A stretch of DNA of 64,000 nucleotides, from positions 682,001 to 746,000 of the forward strand of contig NZ_VAWF01000001.1 in the NCBI RefSeq assembly GCF_005869845.1, written 5' to 3'. The notes beneath the pieces are model-generated. The model was not told the DNA's origin. It saw only the letters and a list, made by a program, of their open reading frames with translations, and did not search any database. Position numbers and translations under genes: made by a program. Source of the DNA: Fodinibius saliphilus (GTDB lineage: Bacteria > Bacteroidota > Rhodothermia > Balneolales > Balneolaceae). Numbering within the stretch: position 1 is the stretch's first letter; the number at the start of each line of letters is the position of its first letter. This document shows, one piece after another, positions 57,788-64,000 of the stretch.

Positions 57788-58654
57788 TTAAATTTCACAA
57801 ATTAGATCTTCGTTATCGGACCACTGTTTTGCAATTTTATTATGATAAGTTGATAGCCATCGGTATTTATTTTTTACTTTTTCTGATTTAGCATTTTTGA
57901 AAGCTAATTCTATTTGTGAAGAATGGACTTCTAAACAGTGCTCGGTATTTTTTTGATAACCTTGGTTTCTAATTGTATCTCTTTCTTCCGCAGTTTCTGC
58001 CGCATCAAACTTTTTACGTTGCTCTGCATCAGTTTGCCAGTTAATATTTTGTAAGACAATTTCTAGATAGTTGATAAAGTGAAAGGTGTTATCTCCAGAA
58101 TCATATAATTCAAACATGCTTTCCAATACACCGGAATTATCACCATAAAATTCTTTTTTATCGGGATGATTCTCAAACTTGTCATAAAGATCCTTAGATA
58201 GTGCAATAACAGGAACATCAGCACTTCCCTCAACTTTATATGCTTGTGTCAGACTTTGACTTATGACTATATGATCAGTGTTATACCACCATCCTGAATC
58301 AATACCTCCCCTTAAAAAAATTGATTGTTGAATGCATCTTATTTGGGCCAGAGCAATTCGTACAAATTCAAACATATACCCATCAAAAGTACCTGTATAT
58401 ACAGTTGATTCTGATTCAAGGGGAATGTTAATTACAACACAATCAGAAAAAGCTAAAACCGTTTTTGTGGGTAGATCCGAATCCATTGCATCTCTCTCTG
58501 GATCATTGTATTCAAACTCTTCTTGAACTTTCTTAATCTCATTTGCAACATTGTTTATATCCTCAAGTGTATTTGAATTCAGTACTTTATTTCCGAAGCC
58601 TAGGATATCAATAAATCCAGTAATACCAGCTGATATTTCGTCTTCTTGAATCAT
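57788..58654 (-). CDS. Cassette 4, first gene: class III nucleotidyl cyclase-like protein
   Basis: The 288-residue protein follows the order of class III cyclase elements: TGFIDILGFGNKV (first metal Asp at residue 16), VLAFSDCVVINIP (D71), IFLRGGIDSGWWYNTDHIVI (residues about 112-131) and SQSLTQAYKVEGSADVPVIALS (132-153), like the VN-x-AARLE ... I-x-S part. The C-terminal ~100 residues are unassigned and charged. The catalytic Asp pair spacing is atypical, so activity is not certain. A stand-alone cyclase beside a HEPN-like gene resembles nucleotide-signalling defence systems. Confidence 0.55.
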   Translation of the reverse strand: MIQEDEISAGITGFIDILGFGNKVLNSNTLEDINNVANEIKKVQEEFEYNDPERDAMDSDLPTKTVLAFSDCVVINIPLESESTVYTGTFDGYMFEFVRIALAQIRCIQQSIFLRGGIDSGWWYNTDHIVISQSLTQAYKVEGSADVPVIALSKDLYDKFENHPDKKEFYGDNSGVLESMFELYDSGDNTFHFINYLEIVLQNINWQTDAEQRKKFDAAETAEERDTIRNQGYQKNTEHCLEVHSSQIELAFKNAKSEKVKNKYRWLSTYHNKIAKQWSDNEDLICEI

Positions 58655-58676
58655 ACTTATAGCTTTGAGTAAAAAT

Positions 58677-58804
58677 GGCTAACGACATTGCGCATAACCG
58701 GCGCACGGATTGATGTTGAATTAGCAACTAACGAAAGTAGACTCTTAAAACCAAGAGCGGCAAAGAATTGGCGAGGTGCGTCCGCGTTAATGCGCGGGTT
58801 AGGG
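58677..58804. repeat. attC of cassette 3 (first attC family)
   Basis: GGCTAAC at 58677, GACATTGCGCATAACCGGCGC, ACGGATTGATGTTGAATTAG, right arm GGCGAGGTGCGTCCGCGTTAA, ending GTTAGGG. 128 bases; nearly the same as the IS-split site at 48663. Confidence 0.94.
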
Positions 58805-58810
58805 GTTAAG

Positions 58811-59605
58811 CTAATTTCTAGCATTATATTCGAGTAGGGCTTTCATTGAATTTAAACCTTGGGCTTTAAAAACCTTGGCTATATCCCAACTTGAACCTTT
58901 TGTCTTGAGTGAATCAGATTTTGAAAGTAATTGTTTAGGAGAATCAGTTAGATTTTCTAAATTTGAAATTGCTTCTTTTTGTTCTTGTGCTGTGATATTT
59001 TTTTGAGGAATTGCAAGCATAAAGTAGTATGAATTAAAAGCTACCGTTGGCATATCAATCTTTTCAATATCTGCAGATAAAGTAGTAACACGAGTAAATT
59101 CAGGAGGTAACTTTCCAGTTTTTTTAAACTCTGGAGGTGCTTTTATTAATTCACCAAACTTCAGTTTGTAAGGTGTAATTAATTTTAAATAAAGTTTTAT
59201 ATGGGTAGGCCTATTTTCACCATGTAATATATATTTTTTTAGTTTCTGTAAACTTTTGAATCTAGTTTTATTTACTCTAGAAGAGTTATATAGTATTTTG
59301 AGAAGGCTTCGCAACAGTAGATCGTAATCATACTTGAAAATAATTTGTTCATCAGTTTCAACATAACTTGAGAAATATTTGTCATGTAAATCACAGATAT
59401 ATTGATCAAGCGTTGAGAGGTAGTCATTATTGCATTTTTCGCAAACATCTTTGATAGTTAAATCACTTCCAAAAATCTTATTTTTTCTACTAAAGTAACT
59501 TATCTCTTGGTCTGGATTTCGTTTGTTAATGCAATCAGGAATGACATGTTCCTTCGTTAGGTTTTCTTTGCTTCCGCAGTAAGCACATTCTCTAGTTGAA
59601 CTCAT
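58811..59605 (-). CDS. Cassette 3: HNH-like zinc protein
   Basis: The 264-residue protein has CAYCG then LTKEHVIPDC and, after about 40 residues, CEKCNN: the treble-clef HNH arrangement (first zinc pair, catalytic His in EHVIP, second zinc pair). The rest is helical and basic without an assigned domain. A DNA or RNA endonuclease is the likely activity. It resembles cassette 1 in architecture but not closely in sequence. Confidence 0.72.
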   Translation of the reverse strand: MSSTRECAYCGSKENLTKEHVIPDCINKRNPDQEISYFSRKNKIFGSDLTIKDVCEKCNNDYLSTLDQYICDLHDKYFSSYVETDEQIIFKYDYDLLLRSLLKILYNSSRVNKTRFKSLQKLKKYILHGENRPTHIKLYLKLITPYKLKFGELIKAPPEFKKTGKLPPEFTRVTTLSADIEKIDMPTVAFNSYYFMLAIPQKNITAQEQKEAISNLENLTDSPKQLLSKSDSLKTKGSSWDIAKVFKAQGLNSMKALLEYNARN

Positions 59606-59626
59606 ATTTATGTTTTTAGCTTATAC

Positions 59627-59757
59627 CCCTAACGACCTGGCGCATAAGGGGCGTGAAAAATGACGCTGATTATGTTTTAAAATGTACTATGGAACTGAAC
59701 AAATCGAAACCGGCAGTCGATGGGCGAGGCACGTCCCACTTAATGCGCGGGTTAGGC
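59627..59757. repeat. attC of cassette 2
   Basis: CCCTAAC at 59627, GACCTGGCGCATAAGGGGCG, right arm GGGCGAGGCACGTCCCACTTAA, ending GTTAGGC. 131 bases, with a loop unlike the two main families. Confidence 0.9.
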
Positions 59758-59767
59758 ATACTTTTAT

Positions 59768-60751
59768 TTAGTTTTGATAAGTTGTTAACTCTCCATTTTC
59801 GAAGTAGAGATAAGTTCTTTCAGTTCCATCTCCATAAACCCATTGCTCATCTCTATTTTCAGCTGTAACAGTGCTATTTATATCATCTGGTTGTCCCCAT
59901 GATAGACGAGCTTGTTTTTCTGACATGCCGATCACAATTTCTTGGTTTTTAATTGCATATTTGATCTCTGATGGCCAAGATTGATTAATGGGATTTTCAG
60001 AAAAAAAGAACTCTTTATTATAGGGTAGAGTTGTAGTTTCATTTTTGAAATTTTTAACCATCAAAATAACTGAAGAAACCGTTTCACTTTGCATATACTC
60101 ATTTTCTCTGTTGAAACTTACGGGTTCAATTCCGACAATTTTTACATTTTCTAAATGAGTTAAATCAGAGCCTGAATAGATACCAAAATCAGCCCTTTTA
60201 TCGACCCATACAGAATCTCCAACCAGTTTTTTTGCTTCATCATAGGTTTCTTTTGAAGTATACTGCATTTGTCCAACTCCAGTATTAGTGTATGCAATAC
60301 TACAGTCTGAAAGGACAATTTTGTAATAGTAATTAGTAAATTGGACATTACTTAAAACGCCTTGCTTTTCAGCAGCGCTATTATATTCTGCCTCAACTTT
60401 CTCAATAATTTTTCCTTCCATTTCTGAATACTTTTTAAAGGAAAGGTTACCAGCAGTAAGTGAAGGCTTTACCTTTACTAATGGAAACCCATTGGAAATC
60501 ATACTATTAGCCATCTCTTTTTGGGACGCACTGTATTGAGAATAACCAGTAGTACTTTTAGGATTTTTAGATAAAATTATCTCTTCACCATCAAGAGAAT
60601 TATAATTACAAGGTTCCATTTTTTCAGGTTCTTCAACAGAAGGCCGGTAGGGATTGCCAGCGTTTGTACTCATTCCAGGATTTGTATAAGGGGAACTAAA
60701 GCACCCTGTTAAGAATGGAACGAGAAAAATTAAACCAAGTAGTTTTTTCAT
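59768..60751 (-). CDS. Cassette 2: lipoprotein with C-terminal SmpA/OmlA-like segment
   Basis: The 327-residue protein has a lipoprotein signal (LGLIFLVPFLTGCFSS, lipobox Cys at residue 17). The last 60 residues (IGMSEKQARLSWGQPDDINS ... WVYGDGTERTYLYFENG) look like the BamE/SmpA-OmlA fold. The middle is not assigned. It is expected in the outer membrane, facing the periplasm. A secreted product from a cassette is not unusual in chromosomal integrons. Confidence 0.65.
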   Translation of the reverse strand: MKKLLGLIFLVPFLTGCFSSPYTNPGMSTNAGNPYRPSVEEPEKMEPCNYNSLDGEEIILSKNPKSTTGYSQYSASQKEMANSMISNGFPLVKVKPSLTAGNLSFKKYSEMEGKIIEKVEAEYNSAAEKQGVLSNVQFTNYYYKIVLSDCSIAYTNTGVGQMQYTSKETYDEAKKLVGDSVWVDKRADFGIYSGSDLTHLENVKIVGIEPVSFNRENEYMQSETVSSVILMVKNFKNETTTLPYNKEFFFSENPINQSWPSEIKYAIKNQEIVIGMSEKQARLSWGQPDDINSTVTAENRDEQWVYGDGTERTYLYFENGELTTYQN

Positions 60752-60802
60752 AAGAAAAATTTGAAAATGTCTTTGAATTAAAAATTCAATTTATGGAAGT
60801 AT

Positions 60803-60930
60803 GCCTAACGACATTGCGCATAAGCTGCAGGCACCAACGTGTTGGAATTGGTTACAAATGAAAGGGTAACTAATAAATGGCAGGTTGGCAAGAATAGGCG
60901 AGGCCTGTCCCCTTAATGCGTGGGTTAGGC
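60803..60930. repeat. attC of cassette 1 (second attC family)
   Basis: GCCTAAC at 60803, GACATTGCGCATAAGCTGCAG, middle GTAACTAATAAA, right arm GGCGAGGCCTGTCCCCTTAA, ending GTTAGGC. 128 bases. It belongs to the cassette nearest attI. Confidence 0.94.
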
Positions 60931-60935
60931 CAAAA

Positions 60936-61853
60936 TTACTCTTCCTCAAGAAATGCTCGATCTCCAAACATTTGTAGGTCTTGCTGAAAAGCTTTGAACA
61001 TTTCTGTGTTGGTAACCTTTTCGGGATTATCTTTAATAAATTGATTTATTTTTTCTCTTTGCGTTTCTGAATAGGAAGAAGATATATCTTGTACTTTTTG
61101 CGATCTTTCTATTAAGTAATTACCAAACCCACCTGGCAACTCATATTTTGTTTTTGGCTTAATTTTACCTTTACCTAATGTGACTTTTGTTCCTTTCCAG
61201 TCTTGATCACCTCTTGATATGAAGCCAAACAACATAAATTTAGCTAATTTTGTATAGATAAAACCTGCCTTACTACTGTAGACTATGTCAGTACCAAAGC
61301 CTCGAGCCATATAACGATTGAAATTTGAAGGGAGGTCATGAAATGTATGAGATTCTAGCAAATCTACTGGTAATAGGTGAAGTTCAAAACCATCTGGACT
61401 TGTTATTTCACCAACAATAAAATCGTGCCATTTACTTAATGCTTTCGGTATTAAAATTCGAAGGCCTCTCGGATAGTTATTTAATGCACCGGCTAATTGA
61501 TAACACTTCAAAATTCTCCAATTGATTGATGCTATAAATTTTGGGAGCCAGATATCATACTCTAAAACTTGGTCAGCAGATTTATGGTAGGGTCTAAATA
61601 TTTTCTCCATAAACTTCTTTTCGTACACCCCAAACCTCTGTTCACACTCATCACATAATAATTTTGTCTTCCATACATCTTGTCTTCTAAGATTTGGATT
61701 TTCTGCATTGCGTAAAAAGCCGGTAGCTGAGGTCTTCTTTACCCATTTTCCAAAAGATTTAGGAATTATATGACTCTCTCTAAGTTCTCTGTCTAACTTA
61801 CAAAAAGCGCATTTATCTAATTCAAAATCTGAATTAAATGGATTGTTGCTCAT
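60936..61853 (-). CDS. Cassette 1: HNH-like zinc protein, first cassette next to attI
   Basis: The 305-residue protein has CAFCK, then RESHIIPKSFGKW, and CDECEQRF about 45 residues later: the same C-x2-C / HIIP / C-x2-C treble-clef layout as HNH-type endonucleases. A helical middle and a Lys/Gly-rich segment (GTKVTLGKGKIKPKTKYE) follow. As the first cassette it should be the most recently captured or best expressed. Activity is inferred from the motif. Confidence 0.7.
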   Translation of the reverse strand: MSNNPFNSDFELDKCAFCKLDRELRESHIIPKSFGKWVKKTSATGFLRNAENPNLRRQDVWKTKLLCDECEQRFGVYEKKFMEKIFRPYHKSADQVLEYDIWLPKFIASINWRILKCYQLAGALNNYPRGLRILIPKALSKWHDFIVGEITSPDGFELHLLPVDLLESHTFHDLPSNFNRYMARGFGTDIVYSSKAGFIYTKLAKFMLFGFISRGDQDWKGTKVTLGKGKIKPKTKYELPGGFGNYLIERSQKVQDISSSYSETQREKINQFIKDNPEKVTNTEMFKAFQQDLQMFGDRAFLEEE

Positions 61854-61867
61854 AGTTGATGATTTTG

Positions 61868-62092
61868 GCCTAACATAGTCTTATTTGTATGAGATCTATA
61901 GTACCTATCATACACATAACATGCAAAAGTGTCCTCAATAAGGTTTAAGGCCTGATTTTACTCATGTTATGTGTCTCAATTTATTGGTACTAGTACACAT
62001 AATGTCTATGCATAATATCATATTATGTGTAAGGATTTGCATGGGGGTTGGTCTTACTATTAAATCATAAGATCAAGAAAGAGTGGGCAAAT
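61868..62092. promoter_or_regulatory. attI / intI promoter region with four ACACATAA motifs
   Basis: GCCTAAC at 61868-61874 is the junction core beside the first cassette. The region then holds ACACATAACATG (61912-61923) and its exact reverse complement CATGTTATGTGT (61963-61974), and TACACATAAT (61994-62003) with its exact reverse complement ATTATGTGTA (62022-62031). Such repeats fit binding sites for the integrase or for a regulator of divergent intI and cassette promoters. Neither promoter could be placed with certainty. Confidence 0.75.
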
Positions 62093-63049
62093 ATGGCCAG
62101 CCAATTACTTCAAAGAGTAAGAGAGGAAATTAGAAGACGAAATTACAGTTATCGTACGGAGAAAGCCTACATCCGTTGGATAACGCGATTTGTGAAATTT
62201 CATAAGTTAACACACCCTGAAAAGATGGGCAAAGAAGAGGTTATGGAGTATCTAAATTGGTTAGCTAATGAAAGGAATGTGGCTGCTTCTACACAAAATC
62301 AAGCGTTATGTGCTATTGTTTTTTTGTATAAACAGGTGATGGAAAAGAAACTGGGGCAATTTGATAATCTTACCAGGGCTAAAGAATCAAACCACCTTCC
62401 GGTAGTACTGTCACGTTATGAGGCCCGAAAAATAATTGGGTTGATGAATGGTGATGCACAACTAATGGTAGAACTCCTCTATGGAAGTGGTCTTCGGCAG
62501 TCTGAGTGCCTGAGATTACGAGTTAAAGATATAGATTTTGAATTCAATCAGCTTTGGATACGCAATGGCAAAGGAAATAAAGATCGGACTACCGTTTTAC
62601 CTCAGAAAAGTAAACAAAAACTTAAAGAGCAGATTGAAAAAGTGAAGGTGCTCCATAAGAAAGATTTAAATAATGGCTATGGGAGTATAATACTGCCGAA
62701 AGCTTTATCTAAAAAATATCCCAAACTGAATAAAGCACTGGGATGGCAATATCTATTTCCAACAAATAAAATCAGTACGGATCCACGGTCGGGATTAAAA
62801 CAGCGGTATCACAGGTCGTCATCTTATCTACACAAAGCAATTAAAGAAGCAGTACAAAAAACAGATATTCTTAAAAAGGTTAGCAGCCACACATTTCGGC
62901 ACTCTTTTGCTACACACCTTCTAAATGATGGTTATGATATCCGAACGGTACAGGAACTGCTAGGGCACAAAGATGTTAAAACAACCATGGTTTATACCCA
63001 CGTCATTAAAAATAAAGGGAGTGTGGTACAGTCACCTATTGATTCTTAG
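62093..63049 (+). CDS. intI: Integron integrase IntI (tyrosine recombinase)
   Basis: The 318-residue recombinase starts at the ATG at 62093 (MASQLLQRVREEIRRRNYSY); an upstream TTG in frame is less likely. Catalytic residues are R135 (GLRQSECLRL), H266 and R269 (SSHTFRHSFATH), H292 (LLGHKDVKTT) and Y301. The IntI-specific insertion between about 203 and 232 (KALSKKYPKLNKALGWQYLF) distinguishes it from XerC/D. It catalyses capture of cassettes at attI and shuffling through single-stranded attC. It is divergent from the cassettes and appears intact. Confidence 0.96.
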   Translation: MASQLLQRVREEIRRRNYSYRTEKAYIRWITRFVKFHKLTHPEKMGKEEVMEYLNWLANERNVAASTQNQALCAIVFLYKQVMEKKLGQFDNLTRAKESNHLPVVLSRYEARKIIGLMNGDAQLMVELLYGSGLRQSECLRLRVKDIDFEFNQLWIRNGKGNKDRTTVLPQKSKQKLKEQIEKVKVLHKKDLNNGYGSIILPKALSKKYPKLNKALGWQYLFPTNKISTDPRSGLKQRYHRSSSYLHKAIKEAVQKTDILKKVSSHTFRHSFATHLLNDGYDIRTVQELLGHKDVKTTMVYTHVIKNKGSVVQSPIDS

Positions 63050-63172
63050 GGTGCGTCTCCGCTAATCCAACAATCCTTTAAAAGAATGTGATACCCTTTT
63101 AAAACCCCTAACCAGTATATTTATTGTAAGGATTGGCCCTCTGGGGGATCATACTTATTAAAAAGAGAGATT

Positions 63173-63472
63173 ATGGCACAGTCATCTTTACTTAGTAAAA
63201 TGCGCACCGAAATACGCCGCCGGCAGTACAGCTATTTTACCGAGCAGGCCTACATTAAATGGGTAATTCAATTTTTGAAATATCATAACATGCAGCATCC
63301 CGCTGAACTGGACGAAGAAGATGTACTGCGGTTCCTGATCTACTTGGCCGAAACCAAACAATATTCACTGGCAATACAAAAACAGGCACTTTCAGCATTA
63401 CTGTTTTTATATGACCGTATATTAGGATCGCCGCTTGAGACGCTTAATAGACCTCAAGTATACGAATGGTAG
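63173..63472 (+). pseudogene. Truncated second intI-like integrase (N-terminal SAM-like domain only)
   Basis: The 99-residue product aligns with residues 1-95 of the IntI at 62093 (EIRRRQYSYFTEQAYIKWVI against EIRRRNYSYRTEKAYIRWIT) and then stops. The catalytic domain is missing. The sequence before its ATG (TATTGTAAGGATTGG) resembles that before intI. It is a fossil paralogue of the same integrase, either a decayed older platform or a duplication. Confidence 0.88.
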
Positions 63473-63839
63473 CATACCCGGTATCGTCGTAACATTCTAA
63501 AATCGCCTCTAAATCACTTTCGAGTGCTATCACAATGGTATGCTCATGGAATCGCTGGTTGCAATTGCCTTTTAGGGTGAGTTCTTCTCTTGCTCCTTTA
63601 ATGTTAAGAGTCCGGCTGTGGTGCACTTCAATATGCAAAAGCATATTAATGAATCGGTTTCCATTATATGCTAATAAACGTTGATGCGGATCTTCAGGGG
63701 AGAGGTGAAAGACTTCGATTTGTGATTGAGCAATCAGTGCTTCAGTCGTTTTAATTGGTTGCCGTTGACCATTTACCTTATGCTTGTCCTTAGTATGTTC
63801 CATGGTGATAAGTGCGAGAGCCATTGTGTTGCTGTTCAA
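63444..63839 (-). CDS. Hypothetical protein, possibly truncating the second integrase
   Basis: A 131-codon frame with Ala/Leu/Glu-rich content (NRFINMLLHIEVHHSRTL ... TIVIALESDLEAILECYDDTG) overlaps the end of the integrase fragment by 29 bases. The true start may be one of several ATGs (codons 1, 6, 13), since no clear Shine-Dalgarno is seen. No family is recognised. A lone R'-like GTTAGGG lies just beyond its 5' end at 63844. Confidence 0.4.
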   Translation of the reverse strand: MNSNTMALALITMEHTKDKHKVNGQRQPIKTTEALIAQSQIEVFHLSPEDPHQRLLAYNGNRFINMLLHIEVHHSRTLNIKGAREELTLKGNCNQRFHEHTIVIALESDLEAILECYDDTGYATIRILEVY

Positions 63840-63894
63840 GAGGTTAGGGGACCATTTGTGTTCTTAGTACTATGGTACAAGAGACAGCATTGAA

Positions 63895-64000
63895 ATGAAC
63901 TACATGGCTATGCGGAATCACTGGCACATTACATTGAATGTGGAGACTGAGGCTTTTAAAAAAGCAAAATGTTCAATATCGTATGTTATTCATTTAATTA
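63895..64000 (+). CDS. Possible partial gene at the right edge
   Basis: The frame from ATG 63895 (MNYMAMRNHWHITLNVETEA) is open to the window end (35 codons). The length is too short to judge and no family is visible. Confidence 0.2.
   Translation, partial: MNYMAMRNHWHITLNVETEAFKKAKCSISYVIHLI

Larger units (their letters stand above)
47688..63049. mobile_element. Chromosomal (sedentary) integron: intI, attI region and about twelve cassettes
   Basis: The element consists of a divergent IntI-type recombinase at the right, an attI-like junction at 61868, and a run of minus-strand cassettes separated by attC sites at 47688, 48663, 50530, 51424, 52201, 53228, 54318, 55118, 56635, 58677, 59627 and 60803. 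Every minus-strand gene in the run ends at or just before an attC, and two (52324, 53350) end with the TAA stop inside the attC core. The near-identity of most attCs is the mark of a resident chromosomal integron rather than a mobile resistance integron. Confidence 0.93.

Noticed and set aside
62041-62070. Nine-codon ATG frame just before intI (leader peptide?)
   Set aside because: Too short and without a ribosome site; an attenuation role cannot be supported.

Overview
The window looks like a chromosomal segment of a moderately AT-rich, Gram-negative bacterium of the Bacteroidota/Rhodothermota side of the tree, most plausibly a Balneolota relative (Balneola, Gracilimonas or Fodinibius type). 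This is inferred from gene content: outer-membrane porins with signal peptides, an ECF sigma factor with a membrane partner, DUF4382 and SPOR lipoproteins, an RND pump, and rather acidic housekeeping proteins (KatG, YchF). No 16S gene is present, so the placement is an inference.

Bases 1 to about 25,700 are ordinary chromosome: a partial sigma-54 activator; an ECF sigma operon whose two following proteins both end in a glycogen-binding-like (AMPK/CBM48) E-set domain; a DUF4382 lipoprotein; miaB; pyrE; pgpA-pgsA; cinA with an outer-membrane barrel protein; ftsX; a NYN/LOTUS protein; a full pstS-pstC-pstA-pstB-phoU phosphate operon followed by a porin; and katG. From 29.3 to 44.3 kb it is again ordinary: a tRNA-Val with an unusual C at position 33, nusB, a PPP-family phosphatase, ychF, a SPOR lipoprotein, a deoxyribose/aldehyde cluster (deoC, a full aldehyde dehydrogenase and a truncated one), a multi-PAS histidine kinase, and an RND adaptor with its pump.

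The accessory region runs from about 47.1 to 63.8 kb and is a chromosomal (sedentary) integron. A complete IntI-type tyrosine recombinase on the plus strand (62093-63049), carrying the IntI-specific insertion, diverges from about twelve gene cassettes, all on the minus strand. Each cassette ends in an attC site (GCCTAAC-like to GTTAGGC-like, 90-161 bp); eight of the attCs fall into two near-identical sequence families and the rest are singletons. Cassette products are dominated by defence-like proteins: two Mrr-like PD-(D/E)xK nucleases (one with a HEPN/Toprim-type N-terminus), two HNH-like zinc proteins, HEPN-like RNxxxH proteins, and a two-gene cassette pairing a class III cyclase-like protein with a HEPN-like protein. 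Others are membrane proteins or lipoproteins. Between the first cassette and intI lies an attI/promoter region with four copies of an ACACATAA motif arranged as two inverted-repeat pairs.

An intact IS110/IS1111-type element (48782-50048) sits inside one attC, and the right end of a near-identical copy sits inside the neighbouring attC. Relics of the same IS ends and of attC sites are scattered at 25.7 kb, 27.8-28.1 kb, 29.1 kb and 44.8 kb, and a second, truncated integrase lies at 63.2 kb. The chromosome around the array therefore looks littered with fossil integron pieces.
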